Numbered from the stretch's first letter, positions 8,477-17,733 are shown. The stretch: DNA of 64,000 nucleotides from Pseudomonas kuykendallii (GCF_900106975.1 NZ_FNNU01000002.1:620001-684000); one strand, 5' to 3'. Program-made: numbers and translations. The notes: generated from the letters alone by a model not told the origin.

Positions 8477-9487
8477 TCATCGTTGATGCCTTATCCGCGG
8501 ATTGACCAGCCCGTAGAGGATATCCACCACGAAGTTCACCAGGATCACCAGGCAGGCGATCAGCAGGATGCCGTTTTGCACCACCGGGTAGTCGCGCGCG
8601 CCGATCGCCTCGATCAGCCACTTGCCGATGCCCGGCCAGGAAAAGATGGTTTCGGTGAGCACCGCGCCGGCGAGCAATGCGCCAACCTGCAGGCCGAACA
8701 CCGTGAGCACCGGGATCAGCGCGTTACGCAGCGCATGCACGACCACCACGCGGGTCGGCGACAGGCCCTTGGCGCGCGCGGTGCGCACGTAATCCTCGCG
8801 CAGCACCTCGAGCATCGCCGAGCGGGTCATCCGCGCGATCACCGCCAGCGGGATGGTGCCGAGCACGATGGCCGGCAGGATCAGGTGGCGCAGTGCGTCG
8901 AGGAACGCGCCGTCCTCGTCGCTGAGCAGGGTGTCGATGAGCATGAAGCCGGTGACCGGCGGGACGTCGAAGAGCAGGTCGAGGCGGTCCGACACCGGCG
9001 TCCAGCCCAGGTACACCGAGAAGAACATGATCAGGACCAGCCCCCACCAGAAGATCGGCATCGAATAGCCGGTGAGCGCCAGGCCCATCACCCCGTGATC
9101 GATCGCCGACCCGCGCCTGAGCGCGGCGACCACCCCGGCGCCCAGGCCGAGCACGCTGGCGAAGATCAGCGCGGCGAACGCCAGCTCCAGGGTCGCCGGG
9201 AACAGCGCGAGGAACTCGCGCCAGACGCTCTCCTGGCTGCGCAGCGACTGGCCGAGATCGCCGTGGGAGAGGGCGCCGATGTAGTCCAGGTATTGCGCAT
9301 AGAGCGGCTTGTCCAGGCCGAGGCGGTGCATGGCTTCGGCGTGCATCTGCGGGTCGACGCGGCGCTCGCCCATCATCACTTCCACCGGATCGCCGGGGAT
9401 CAGGCGGATCAGCGCGAAGGTCAGCAGGGTGACGCCGAAGAACGTCGGTATCAGCAAGCCCAGCCGGCGGGCGATGAAGGACAGCAT
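8477..9487 (-). CDS. dppB: Peptide ABC transporter permease DppB
   Basis: Inner-membrane permease, 336 residues. It opens with the standard DppB amino end (RRLGLLIPTFFGVTLLTFAL), then GDPVEVMMGE, and has about six helices. The EAA-type cytoplasmic loop (YVRTARAKGLSPTRVV) lies near residue 230 and the family motif LAGAVLTETIFSWPGIG near 275. Second gene of the operon, 79 bases after dppA. Confidence 0.96.
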   Translation of the reverse strand: MLSFIARRLGLLIPTFFGVTLLTFALIRLIPGDPVEVMMGERRVDPQMHAEAMHRLGLDKPLYAQYLDYIGALSHGDLGQSLRSQESVWREFLALFPATLELAFAALIFASVLGLGAGVVAALRRGSAIDHGVMGLALTGYSMPIFWWGLVLIMFFSVYLGWTPVSDRLDLLFDVPPVTGFMLIDTLLSDEDGAFLDALRHLILPAIVLGTIPLAVIARMTRSAMLEVLREDYVRTARAKGLSPTRVVVVHALRNALIPVLTVFGLQVGALLAGAVLTETIFSWPGIGKWLIEAIGARDYPVVQNGILLIACLVILVNFVVDILYGLVNPRIRHQR

Positions 9488-9566
9488 GCTAGGTAGGCGC
9501 TCTCATCAGGTCGGGCATCGGTCAGGCGCTCCGGTTGCAATCGCGGTGATGACGCGGGAGCGCTGC

Positions 9567-11183
9567 CTAAGGTGCATAGCGCACCTTGGCGTAATTGTTC
9601 GAGCCCAGCGGGCTGAGGACGAAGCCTTGCACATCCCCGCGCTGCACGGCGAACTGTTTGGGGTAGGCCAGCGGTAGCCAGGGCGCCTGCTGGGTGAAGA
9701 TCCCCAGCGCCTGGCGATACAGCGCGGCGCGCTGGGCCTGGTCGCTCAGGCCGCGGGCGCGGGCGATCAGCGCGTCGAATTCGGCGTTGCACCAGCCGGC
9801 CTGGTTCTCCCCGGACTTCGCCGCAGCGCACGACAGGTTCGGCGTGAGGAAATTGTCCGGGTCGCCGTTGTCGCCGCTCCAGCCCATGAACACTAGGTCG
9901 TGCTCGCCATTCTTCGCGCGCTTGATCAGCTCGCCCCACTCGAACACCCGCACCTCGGCCTGCACGCCGATGGCGGCCAGGTCGGCCTGCAGCATCTGCG
10001 CGCCGATGCCCGGATTGGGGTTGGTCGGGCCGCCGCCGGGGCGGGTCCAGATGCTCAGCCTGAAGCCGTCGGCGTGGCCGGAATCCGCCAGCAGCTGCCG
10101 TGCGCGCTGCGGATCGTACGGCCAGCCGGCGAGCGTTTCGTCCTGGCCCCAGAGCGTCGGCGGGTACGGCGCCACCGCCGGGCTGGCATTGCCCTCGCCG
10201 AACTGCGCGCGCAGGTAGGCCGGCTTGTCGAAGGCCAGGTTGATCGCCTGGCGCACGCGCGGATCATCGAGTGGCGGATGGCGCACGTTGAGGGCGATGT
10301 AGGCGACCATCAGCGAATCCAGCTCGAGCACTTTCAGGTCGGGCTCGCTCTTCAGCTGGGCGATATCGGTGGGCCGCGGGTACACGGCGATCTGGCAGTC
10401 GCCGGCCTTGAGCTTCTGCTGGCGCACGTTCGGATCAGGCGTGATGGCGAAGATCAGCCGGTCCATCGGCGGCGCGCCGTCCCAGTAGTCCGGGTTGCCG
10501 CGAAAGCGGATCTGCGCGTCCTTGGCGTAGCGCTCGAAGATGAACGGTCCGGTGCCGATCGGCTCGCTGTTGAGCTTCTCCGGCGTGCCGGCGGCGAGCA
10601 GTTGCGCGGCGTATTCGGCCGAGTAGATCGATGCGAAACCCATCGCCAGGTCGGCGAGGAAGGGCGCTTCCGGGTGGCGCAGGACGAAGCGCACCTGGTA
10701 GTCATCGAGTTTCTCGATGCGCTCGATCAGCTCGCCAAGGGCCATCGATTCGAAATACGGGAAGCCGCGCGGCGACAGCGCATGCCACGGATGCTGCGGG
10801 TCGAGCTGGCGCTGGAAGCTCCAGAGCACGTCGTCGGCATTGAAGTCGCGGCTCGGGGTGAAGGTCTTGCTGCGGTGGAACTTCACCCCGCGACGCAGCT
10901 GCAGGGTGTAGCTCAGGCCGTCGTCGGAGACCTGCCAGCTCTGCGCCAGCCCCGGTTCCAGCTCGGTGCTGCCCGGCACGAAGCGGATCAGCCGGTCGAA
11001 CAGGGTTTCCGCCGAGGCATCGGCGGTCACCGCGGCGGTGTACTGGACGATGTCGAAGCCTTCCGGGCTGGCCTCGCTGCACACCACCAGGCTGCTCGGC
11101 GCCGCACTGGCCGCCGCCCCAGCCGCCGCACCGAGCAGGCAAACCACGAACAGGGCGGCGCGGGAGCGGCGGCGTGGGGACAT
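9567..11183 (-). CDS. dppA: Periplasmic peptide-binding protein DppA-like (SBP family 5)
   Basis: Periplasmic receptor that delivers peptides to DppBC. The start is the ATG at 11183, preceded by GGAGAG. It gives 538 residues with a positively charged N-terminus (MSPRRRSRAA) and a Sec signal peptide ending near ASAAPS. Family 5 features follow: CSEASPEGFDIVQ, LEPGLAQSWQVSDDG, the LRRGVKFH motif, and GTGPFIFERY. A possible upstream start at 11252 adds 23 residues without a ribosome site. First gene of the minus-strand dpp operon. PAO1 carries several dppA paralogues here; only one is present in this window. The ligand may be dipeptides, heme or another small peptide-like compound. Confidence 0.93.
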   Translation of the reverse strand: MSPRRRSRAALFVVCLLGAAAGAAASAAPSSLVVCSEASPEGFDIVQYTAAVTADASAETLFDRLIRFVPGSTELEPGLAQSWQVSDDGLSYTLQLRRGVKFHRSKTFTPSRDFNADDVLWSFQRQLDPQHPWHALSPRGFPYFESMALGELIERIEKLDDYQVRFVLRHPEAPFLADLAMGFASIYSAEYAAQLLAAGTPEKLNSEPIGTGPFIFERYAKDAQIRFRGNPDYWDGAPPMDRLIFAITPDPNVRQQKLKAGDCQIAVYPRPTDIAQLKSEPDLKVLELDSLMVAYIALNVRHPPLDDPRVRQAINLAFDKPAYLRAQFGEGNASPAVAPYPPTLWGQDETLAGWPYDPQRARQLLADSGHADGFRLSIWTRPGGGPTNPNPGIGAQMLQADLAAIGVQAEVRVFEWGELIKRAKNGEHDLVFMGWSGDNGDPDNFLTPNLSCAAAKSGENQAGWCNAEFDALIARARGLSDQAQRAALYRQALGIFTQQAPWLPLAYPKQFAVQRGDVQGFVLSPLGSNNYAKVRYAP

Positions 11184-11312
11184 GGATGATTCTCTCCGGA
11201 GCGCTGTACGAACGGCCACTCTACCTGGCGACGCCACCGGCGTCGCAGTCATGCAGCGTGCCGAGTGGTTTGTCCGCGTCGCCGTTGCACCCGGCCGCCA
11301 GGCAATGCCGGA

Positions 11313-12020
11313 TCAGGGCATCTGCACTTCGATGACGCCGTCGGCGCTGACGGTCACCTGGCTGGTGCCGGCTTCGATTTCAGGCGTCGGCGCGGCGTCG
11401 CGCATCGCGCTTTTCATCGCCATCGCATACATCGGCCGCGGCGACTGGAAGCCGTTGCTGCTCAGGTTGAGGCTGACGATCTTGTAGGAGGAGCCGCCCA
11501 GCGCTTCGCTGGTCAGTTGGGCGCGCTCGCGGAAGGCGGCGACCGATTCCTTGAGCAGCGCGTCTTCGTTCTTCTTGCGCAACGGATCGGAGATGCTGAA
11601 GTTCATTCCGGCCATCTTCAGGTCTTTCAGCAGCTCGCCGGTGAGCTTGGACAGGGCGGCGAAATCCGAGCTTTCCAGGCGCAGTTCGGCACGTTCGCGC
11701 CAGCCGGTGATCTGCTGACCCTTATCGTCATAGATCGGGTAGCTGTTGCGGCTGCCCAGGCTGGTCTCCACGGCCTTGACCTTGCGCGCCTCGGCCAGCG
11801 AGGCGTTGATCGAGGTGGTGATGCCGGCGGCCAGCTTGGCCGGGTCGCTGTCCTGGGCTTCGCTGTAGAGCGTCACCAGCATGCGGTCGTGGGCGACTTC
11901 GCTGCTCACCTCGGCATGCAGGGAAACCTGGTTGTAGTGCAGTTCTTCGGCGTGCGCGGGCAGCGCCACCAGCGCACCGAGCAGGGCGAACAGCGCGACG
12001 GGGGAGGAAACGGCAGACAT
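11313..12020 (-). CDS. Periplasmic SIMPL-domain (BP26-like) protein
   Basis: 235 residues from the ATG at 12020, which has AAGGAG seven bases upstream; longer readings run through GC-rich non-coding sequence. A Sec signal peptide ends at ALPAHAEE. The rest is a SIMPL/DUF541 domain: a beta strand series, AEARKVKAVET, a GWRERAELRLES core and a C-terminal AVTVSADG-like strand (QVTVSADGVIEVQ). Family members are periplasmic or outer-membrane associated and poorly understood; some have been linked to oxidative stress or form ring assemblies. It is divergent from roxS across 255 bases, an order also found in PAO1. No enzymatic residues are recognisable. Confidence 0.88.
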   Translation of the reverse strand: MSAVSSPVALFALLGALVALPAHAEELHYNQVSLHAEVSSEVAHDRMLVTLYSEAQDSDPAKLAAGITTSINASLAEARKVKAVETSLGSRNSYPIYDDKGQQITGWRERAELRLESSDFAALSKLTGELLKDLKMAGMNFSISDPLRKKNEDALLKESVAAFRERAQLTSEALGGSSYKIVSLNLSSNGFQSPRPMYAMAMKSAMRDAAPTPEIEAGTSQVTVSADGVIEVQMP

Positions 12021-12247
12021 GCATGACTCCTTGAAGGATTGGCGCCAGCGGCACCTTGACGACGGTTCAGACCATCGATGCGCCGCCATGTTCTGGCTTG
12101 CTGTGCGCAGCGGCGGTGGCGTCAGCATGCCGCAGGCAGGCGTCGGTTCCAACCCGCGGCGCCGGGGGATTCGTTTCAGCGAATGCCTCAGGTTCCGGCA
12201 AATCTGCGGTGCGTTGCCGCACGCAGTGGGCACCAGGTCGGGCTTGG

Positions 12248-12253
12248 TATACT
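12248..12253 (+). promoter_or_regulatory. Extended -10 element for roxSR
   Basis: TGG followed by TATACT, an extended -10 with no clear -35. It would give a leader of only about 16 bases containing CTGGAG before the roxS ATG at 12276. Confidence 0.5.
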
Positions 12254-12275
12254 CCGCCGCTCATCTGGAGTGACC

Positions 12276-13535
12276 ATGCTAGCCCCTGTCCAATTGCTCT
12301 CCGCCAGCCGCCAGAACCTCTGGCGCCTGATCCTGATCCGGGTCCTCGTGCTGGCGGCCCAGGCCGGCTCCGTGGGTTTCGCCTACGCCACCGACATCCT
12401 TCCGCTGCCCTGGGTCGAGCTCAGCATCACGCTGATGATCTCCGCGGCGTTCTGCGTCCTGGCCGCCCTGCGCCTGCGCGCGCCCTGGCCGGTGACGGAG
12501 CTGGAATACGCCGTCCAGCTGGCCTGCGACATGATCATCCACAGCCTGCTGCTGTTCTATTCGGGCGGCTCGACCAACCCCTTCGTGTCCTATTACCTGG
12601 TGCCGCTGACCATCGCCGCGGCGATCCTGCCGTGGGCCTACTCGATGGTGCTCAGCGGGCTGGCGCTCAGTTGCTACACGGTCCTGCTGATCTGGTACGA
12701 ACCGCTGCACCTGAATGTCGAGCACGAGGCGATGATCATCAGCCTGCACCTGTTCGGCATGTGGATGAACTTCGCGCTGTCGGCGGCGTTCATCACCTTC
12801 TTCGTGGTCAAGATGGCGGGGGCGCTGCGTCGTCAGGACCAGTTGCAGGCAGAACGGCGCGAGGAGGGCATGCGCGACGAGCAGTTGCTGGCCGTCGCCA
12901 CCCAGGCCGCCGGCGCGGCCCATGAGCTGGGCACGCCGCTGGCGACCATGAGCGTGCTGATCAAGGAGCTGCGCATCGAGCACAAGAACCCGCTGTTGCA
13001 GGAAGACCTGGCGGTTCTGCAGGAGCAGGTCCAGCTGTGCAAGGACACCCTGCAGCAACTGGTTCGCGCCGCCGAAGCTGACCGCCGTCAAGCCGTCCAG
13101 GAGCAGACTGCGCTTGAATGGCTCGAAGCGGTGCTGCGTCGTTGGCACCTGATGCGCCCGGAGGCCAGCTATCGCTTCCAGTGCATCGGCCAGGGCGCCG
13201 CGCCGCGGGTGTTGCCGCCGCCGGATCTGACCCAGGCGCTGCTCAACCTGTTGAACAACGCCGCGGATGCCTGCCCGGACGACCTGGATATCCAGCTCGG
13301 CTGGGACATCCAATGGATCGAGCTGAGCATTCGCGACCATGGTGCCGGCGTGCCACTGGCCATTGCCGAGCAACTGGGCAAGCCCTTCTTCACCACCAAG
13401 GGCAGGGGCTTCGGCCTCGGATTGTTCCTCAGCCAGGCCAGCGTCACCCGTGCCGGCGGCACGGTTAAACTTTACAACCATGAAGACGGCGGCACGCTCA
13501 CCGAGCTGCGCCTGCCGCGCCGCTACAGCCTGTGA
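12276..13535 (+). CDS. roxS: Redox-sensing histidine kinase RoxS (RegB/PrrB family)
   Basis: Membrane sensor kinase of the RoxSR (RegBA-type) system, which in P. aeruginosa controls the cyanide-insensitive oxidase and other respiratory genes. It has 419 residues from the ATG at 12276, preceded by CTGGAG. About six helices occupy 1-185. They include the RegB ubiquinone-site heptapeptide GGSTNPF at 97-103. The H-box AHELGTPLA has its histidine at 216. A cysteine at 255 (QLCKDTL) matches the redox-active dimerisation cysteine of RegB. The ATPase domain shows LLNLLNNAADA (N box), RDHGAGVP (G1) and GRGFGLGLFLS (G2). roxR follows 31 bases downstream. Confidence 0.95.
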   Translation: MLAPVQLLSASRQNLWRLILIRVLVLAAQAGSVGFAYATDILPLPWVELSITLMISAAFCVLAALRLRAPWPVTELEYAVQLACDMIIHSLLLFYSGGSTNPFVSYYLVPLTIAAAILPWAYSMVLSGLALSCYTVLLIWYEPLHLNVEHEAMIISLHLFGMWMNFALSAAFITFFVVKMAGALRRQDQLQAERREEGMRDEQLLAVATQAAGAAHELGTPLATMSVLIKELRIEHKNPLLQEDLAVLQEQVQLCKDTLQQLVRAAEADRRQAVQEQTALEWLEAVLRRWHLMRPEASYRFQCIGQGAAPRVLPPPDLTQALLNLLNNAADACPDDLDIQLGWDIQWIELSIRDHGAGVPLAIAEQLGKPFFTTKGRGFGLGLFLSQASVTRAGGTVKLYNHEDGGTLTELRLPRRYSL

Positions 13536-13566
13536 CGAACGGGCGCCAGCATTTGAGGAGTGGAAG

Positions 13567-14127
13567 ATGAGCGAGGAATCCCTGTTCGACGGCGAGGAGC
13601 AGCCCCACCTGCTGTTGGTGGACGATGACGCCACCTTCACCCGTGTGATGGCGCGTGCCATGACGCGACGCGGCCTGCGCGTCAGCGTTGCAGGTTCCGC
13701 CGAAGAAGGCCTGGCCATCGCCAAGCAGGACCTGCCCGACTACGCGGTGCTCGACCTGAAGATGGAAGGCGAATCCGGCTTGGTACTGCTGCCGAAGATG
13801 CTCGAGCTGGACCCGGAAATGAAGGTGCTGATCCTCACCGGCTATTCGAGCATCGCCACCGCCGTCGAGGCGATCAAGCGCGGCGCCAGCAACTACCTGT
13901 GCAAACCGGCGGATGCCGATGACGTGCTCACCGCGATGCTCTCCGAGCATGCCGACCTGGAAAACCTGGTGCCGGAAAACCCGATGTCGGTCGACCGCCT
14001 GCAGTGGGAGCACATCCAGCGCGTGCTCGCCGAGCACGACAACAACATCTCCGCCACCGCACGGGCGCTAGGTATGCACCGGCGCACCCTGCAGCGCAAG
14101 CTGCAGAAGCGTCCGGTTCGACGCTGA
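13567..14127 (+). CDS. roxR: Response regulator RoxR (RegA/PrrA/ActR family)
   Basis: Cytoplasmic DNA-binding partner of RoxS, 186 residues. The receiver domain has acidic pocket VDDD (19-21), phospho-acceptor D63 in VLDLKMEGESG, the threonine of ILTGYSS, and lysine in LCKPAD. A Fis-type helix-turn-helix closes the protein (NNISATARALGMHRRTLQRK), nearly invariant in the RegA family. The ATG is preceded by TTGAGGAG. A terminator hairpin follows directly, so roxSR is a two-gene unit. Confidence 0.96.
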   Translation: MSEESLFDGEEQPHLLLVDDDATFTRVMARAMTRRGLRVSVAGSAEEGLAIAKQDLPDYAVLDLKMEGESGLVLLPKMLELDPEMKVLILTGYSSIATAVEAIKRGASNYLCKPADADDVLTAMLSEHADLENLVPENPMSVDRLQWEHIQRVLAEHDNNISATARALGMHRRTLQRKLQKRPVRR

Positions 14128-14144
14128 ACAGCCTGCAACACCGA

Positions 14145-14168
14145 AGAGCGCCGCGAGGCGCTCTTTTC
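14145..14168 (+). terminator. Rho-independent terminator of roxSR
   Basis: Stem AGAGCGCC, loop GCGA, GGCGCTCT, then TTTC. It starts 17 bases after the roxR stop. Confidence 0.7.
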
Positions 14169-14266
14169 ATTTGTACGCCCCGGGCGGGGTGAAACGACGC
14201 ACGGGAAAGGCTGGAGAAGGGTGCGGGCATGTATCATTAGCCGCCTAAGCACCTGCGTGAGCCGCC

Positions 14267-15208
14267 ATGTTCGCACTCCTCCATGAAACCCTGAACATCA
14301 CCGCACCGGTGTTCGCCATGCTCTTCGTCGGTGTACTGCTGCGGCGTGTGCAATTGATCGACGCCGCGTTCGTCAACACCGCGTCCTCCCTGGTATTCAA
14401 CGCGACGATGCCGACCCTGCTGTTCCTCGGTATCGTCGAGGCCGACCTGAGCCAGGCGATGCAGCCCAAGCTGCTCGGCTATTTCGCCGCCGCCACGCTG
14501 GGCGGGTTCCTGCTGGCCTGGGGCTGGGCGATCCTGCGCTGTCCGCGCGAGGATCGCGGCGTGTACACGCAGGGAGCGTTTCGCGGCAACAACGGCATCA
14601 TCGGCCTGGCACTGGCCACCAGCATGTACGGCGACTACGGACTGTCGCTGGGCGGCGTGCTAGCCGGCGCGGTGATCCTGTTCTACAACAGCCTCTCGTC
14701 GGTGGTGCTGGCGGTCTACAGCCCCGTGGCCAAGGCCGATGTCTGGAGCCTGACCAAGAGCATCCTGCGCAATCCGCTGATCATCGGCGTACTGGCCGCG
14801 ATCCCGTTCGCCTACTTCCATATCCGCCTGCCGGCCTGGGCGATGACGTCCGGGCACTACTTCGCGCAGATGACCATGCCGCTGGCGCTGATCTGCATCG
14901 GCGGCACGCTGTCGCTGGATTCGCTGCGCGCGAGCAGCCGCCTGGCGATCGGTTCGAGTTCGCTGAAGATGATCTGGGTGCCGTTTTTCAGCACCCTGGG
15001 CGCCTATCTGTGCGGCTTTCGTGGCGCCGATCTGGGCGTGCTGTTCCTCTACTTCGCCAGCCCCACCGCCGCGGCCAGCTTCGTCATGGCCCGCGCCATG
15101 GGCGGCAACCATGAACTTGCCGCGGCGATCATCGTCATCACCACGCTGGCGGCGGTGGTGACCACCAACGTCGGGCTGCTGATCCTGCAGTCGGCGGGAG
15201 TGATCTGA
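14267..15208 (+). CDS. AEC-family (auxin efflux carrier-like) permease
   Basis: Inner-membrane transporter, 313 residues with about ten hydrophobic helices in two halves. Family signatures are present: NTASSLVFNATMPTLLF in the first half, AFRGNNGIIGLALA, the NPLIIG motif, MTMPLALICIGGTLS, and a closing PTAAASFVMARAMGGN. The last of these is the usual AEC end motif. Bacterial members export or import small carboxylates such as malate or malonate; the substrate cannot be predicted here. It stands alone, convergent with the PcaC-like gene (6-base gap). In PAO1 this stretch carries the mag genes, so the locus differs. Confidence 0.9.
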   Translation: MFALLHETLNITAPVFAMLFVGVLLRRVQLIDAAFVNTASSLVFNATMPTLLFLGIVEADLSQAMQPKLLGYFAAATLGGFLLAWGWAILRCPREDRGVYTQGAFRGNNGIIGLALATSMYGDYGLSLGGVLAGAVILFYNSLSSVVLAVYSPVAKADVWSLTKSILRNPLIIGVLAAIPFAYFHIRLPAWAMTSGHYFAQMTMPLALICIGGTLSLDSLRASSRLAIGSSSLKMIWVPFFSTLGAYLCGFRGADLGVLFLYFASPTAAASFVMARAMGGNHELAAAIIVITTLAAVVTTNVGLLILQSAGVI

Positions 15209-15214
15209 GACGGA

Positions 15215-15592
15215 TCAGGCCTTGGGCACGTAGTCGTCGATGACTTCCTGGGCGGCGCGGAACGCGTCTATGGCCGCCGGGACGCCGGCGTAGACCGCGC
15301 AGTGCAGCAGCGCTTCGCGAATTTCTTCCACCGTACAGCCGTTGTTCAGTGCGCCGCGGACGTGGCCCTTCAGCTCCTGCGGGCATTTCAGGGCGGTGAG
15401 CGTGGCCAGGGTGATCAGGCTTCGCGTCTGCCGCGACAGGCCGTCGCGAGCCCAGACCGAACCCCAGGCGTTCTGGTTGACGAAGTCCTGCAACGGCTGG
15501 CTGAACTCGGTGGCGTTGTTCAGCGCGCGATCGACGAAGGCGTCGCCCATCACTTCGCGGCGAATGCGTTCGCCATTGTCCCGTTCGTTCAT
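15215..15592 (-). CDS. Carboxymuconolactone decarboxylase family protein (PcaC-like)
   Basis: 125 residues, one all-helical CMD domain. The central block LKCPQELKGHVRGALNNG and the following LLHCAVYAGVPAA fit PcaC (4-carboxymuconolactone decarboxylase) rather than the AhpD peroxidase branch, because no CxxC is present. No other protocatechuate (pca) gene is nearby, so a catabolic role is not supported by context. It could be a paralogue with another small-molecule or stress role. Single gene, ATG at 15592. Confidence 0.85.
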   Translation of the reverse strand: MNERDNGERIRREVMGDAFVDRALNNATEFSQPLQDFVNQNAWGSVWARDGLSRQTRSLITLATLTALKCPQELKGHVRGALNNGCTVEEIREALLHCAVYAGVPAAIDAFRAAQEVIDDYVPKA

Positions 15593-15621
15593 GTGGCTCT
15601 CCGGTTGGCTCGATGAAACGC

Positions 15622-16020
15622 TCAGTCTAGGGCTTCGACGCGGACCTTGGCGACGCCGCTGTCGAGCATGCCGAGGGCTTCGGCGGCTTTCTTCGAGAGG
15701 TCGATCAGGCGCCGCCGGGAAACCGGGCCGCGGTCGTTGATGGTCACCACCACCTGGCGCTGGTTGGCCAGGTTGGTTACCCGCACCTGGGTGCCGAACG
15801 GCAGACTGCGGTGTGCGGCGGTGAGGGCGTTCTGGTCGAAGGCGTCGCCGCTGGCGGTGCGTTTGCCGTGGTGGCGCGCGCCGTAGTAGGAGGCCTGGCC
15901 GGTTTCGCTGTAGCCGGTGGCGCTGGTGGCGGATGATCCGGGGCGAGTGACGCCGCGATCGAGGCTGGAGCAGCCGGCGAGCAGCAGAGCGGAGATCATC
16001 AGGCAGGCGGTTCGGCGCAT
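15622..16020 (-). CDS. RlpA-like double-psi beta-barrel lipoprotein
   Basis: 132 residues from the ATG at 16020, chosen because GGAG lies six bases upstream; the ATG at 16032 has no ribosome site. A lipoprotein signal ends in LLLAGC with the lipidated cysteine at 17. A DPBB domain follows: GQASYYGARHHGKRTASGD, then AAHRSLPFGTQVRVTN and the catalytic-type INDRGPV, as in septal lytic transglycosylase RlpA. No SPOR domain is present, so it is the short type rather than RlpA itself. Probably anchored to the outer membrane and acting on denuded glycan strands. An equivalent gene sits beside gatB in PAO1. Confidence 0.88.
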   Translation of the reverse strand: MRRTACLMISALLLAGCSSLDRGVTRPGSSATSATGYSETGQASYYGARHHGKRTASGDAFDQNALTAAHRSLPFGTQVRVTNLANQRQVVVTINDRGPVSRRRLIDLSKKAAEALGMLDSGVAKVRVEALD

Positions 16021-16118
16021 CGGTCGCTCCATGCGGCGGGCGCTGCCCGCGATCCGTTGGGATACCCGACTGCGCGCCGGGCTTCGCACTATGACCGCTG
16101 CGCGATGAGACAAATTCC

Positions 16119-16160
16119 GCGAAGCCTCTCGGGGCGCTGCGACACGCCCGGAGAGGCCGC
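16119..16160 (-). terminator. Hairpin downstream of gatB
   Basis: Long stem between CGCCCGGAGAGGCCGC (16145-16160) and its near complement at 16119-16136, five bases after the gatB stop on the minus strand. The T-run is short (GGAATTTG). Confidence 0.55.
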
Positions 16161-16164
16161 GTTT

Positions 16165-17613
16165 TCAGCCTTCCAGCTTCTTCTTCAGCAGTTCGTTGAC
16201 CTGGCCGGGGTTGGCCTTGCCCTTGCTCGCCTTCATCGCCTGGCCGACGAAGAAGCCGAACATCTTGCCGCGCTTGGCTTCGTCGCTGGCGCGGTATTGC
16301 TCGACCTGCTCGGCGTTGGCGGCCAGCACTTCGTCGAGCATCTTCTCGATGGCGCCGGAATCGGTGACCTGCTTGAGACCCTTCTTCTCGATCACTTCAT
16401 CGGCGGTGGCGCCCTCGCCGGCCGCCAGGGCCTCGAAGACCATCTTGGCGATCTTGCCGCTGATGGTGTTGTCCTTGATGCGCAGGATCATGCCGCCCAG
16501 TTGCTCGGCGGAAACCGGCGACTGTTCGATTTCCAGGCCATCCTTGTTGAGCAGGCTGGACAGCTCGCCCATCACCCAGTTGGCGGCCAGCTTGGCGTCG
16601 CCGCTGACCTGCTGTACCTGCTCGAAGTAGTCGGCCAGTTCGCGGCTGGCGGAGAGCACGCTGGCGTCGTACACGGAGAGACCGAAGGCGGCTTGGAAGC
16701 GCTCGCGCTTCTGCGTCGGCAGTTCCGGCAGGGTGGCCCGCACGGCAGCGAGGAAGCTCGGCTCGATGACCACCGGCAGCAGGTCCGGATCGGGGAAGTA
16801 ACGGTAGTCGTTGGCTTCCTCCTTGCTGCGCATGGAGCGGGTCTGATCCTTGTTCGGGTCGTACAGGCGGGTTTCCTGGACCACCTTGCCGCCGTCCTCG
16901 ATCAGTTCGATCTGGCGCTGCACCTCGTGATTGATCGCCTTCTCGATGAAGCGGAACGAGTTGACGTTCTTGATCTCGGCGCGGGTTCCGAACTCGGCCT
17001 GGCCCTTGGGCCGCACCGAGACGTTGCAATCGCAGCGCAGCGAACCTTCGGCCATGTTGCCGTCGCAGATGCCCAGGTAGCGCACCAGCGCGTGGATCGC
17101 CTTGGCGTAGGCCACGGCTTCCTTGGGCGAGCGGATGTCGGGCTCGGAGACGATTTCCAGCAGCGGCGTGCCGGCGCGGTTGAGGTCGATCCCGCTCATG
17201 CCGTGGAAGTCTTCGTGCAGGCTCTTGCCGGCGTCTTCCTCGAGGTGCGCGCGGGTGATGCCGACGCGCTTGAGGGTGCCGTCCTCAAGGGTGATGTCGA
17301 GGAAGCCCTTGCCGACGATGGGCAGTTCCATCTGGCTGATCTGGTAGCCTTTGGGCAGGTCGGGATAGAAGTAGTTCTTGCGTGCGAAGACGTTACGCGC
17401 GCCGATCTCGGCGTCGATCGCCAGGCCGAACTTGCAGGCCATGCGCACCGCTTCCTCGTTGAGCACCGGCAGCACGCCGGGCATGCCGAGATCGACCAGG
17501 CTGGCCTGGGTGTTCGGCTCGGCACCGAAGGTGGTGGGGCTGGCGGAGAAGATCTTCGATTGGGTGGCGAGCTGTGCGTGGATTTCCAGCCCGATCACGG
17601 TTTCCCATTGCAT
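16165..17613 (-). CDS. gatB: Aspartyl/glutamyl-tRNA amidotransferase subunit B
   Basis: Kinase/transamidase subunit of GatCAB, which converts Glu-tRNAGln (and Asp-tRNAAsn) to the amide form using ammonia from GatA. It has 482 residues from the ATG at 17613, giving the universal start [15 protein letters not shown]; a TTG two codons earlier is less likely. Ribosome site GAGGG. The cradle domain is followed by the GatB helical and YqeY-type tail domains (ending [15 protein letters not shown]). Last gene of the gatC-gatA-gatB operon, separated from gatA by a hairpin-repeat insertion. A strong hairpin follows the stop. Confidence 0.97.
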   Translation of the reverse strand: MQWETVIGLEIHAQLATQSKIFSASPTTFGAEPNTQASLVDLGMPGVLPVLNEEAVRMACKFGLAIDAEIGARNVFARKNYFYPDLPKGYQISQMELPIVGKGFLDITLEDGTLKRVGITRAHLEEDAGKSLHEDFHGMSGIDLNRAGTPLLEIVSEPDIRSPKEAVAYAKAIHALVRYLGICDGNMAEGSLRCDCNVSVRPKGQAEFGTRAEIKNVNSFRFIEKAINHEVQRQIELIEDGGKVVQETRLYDPNKDQTRSMRSKEEANDYRYFPDPDLLPVVIEPSFLAAVRATLPELPTQKRERFQAAFGLSVYDASVLSASRELADYFEQVQQVSGDAKLAANWVMGELSSLLNKDGLEIEQSPVSAEQLGGMILRIKDNTISGKIAKMVFEALAAGEGATADEVIEKKGLKQVTDSGAIEKMLDEVLAANAEQVEQYRASDEAKRGKMFGFFVGQAMKASKGKANPGQVNELLKKKLEG

Positions 17614-17646
17614 GTTCAATATCCCTCAAATGTTTTGCGGTCTGCC

Positions 17647-17733
17647 CCCTCTCCCGCTTGCGGGAGAGGGTTGGGGAGAGGGTGGCGGGCCGTACCCTTT
17701 CCCCCGGCCCCTCTCCCATGAATGAGAGAGGGG
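17647..17733. repeat. CCCTCTCCC-type inverted repeats between gatA and gatB
   Basis: Two hairpins with a half-copy between them. The first is 17647-17670 with 11-bp arms CCCTCTCCCGC / GCGGGAGAGGG and a 2-base loop. Then comes GGGGAGAGGG (17673-17682). The second hairpin has CCCCTCTC (17708-17715) and GAGAGGGG (17726-17733). It lies inside an otherwise compact operon. This class of CCCTCTCCC dispersed repeat is common in gamma-proteobacteria and is distinct from the GTAG-headed family elsewhere in the window. Confidence 0.85.

Noticed and set aside
12078-12275. N-terminal extension of roxS
   Set aside because: The frame is open, but the segment has no membrane or kinase features and the ATG at 12276 has a good ribosome site and extended -10.
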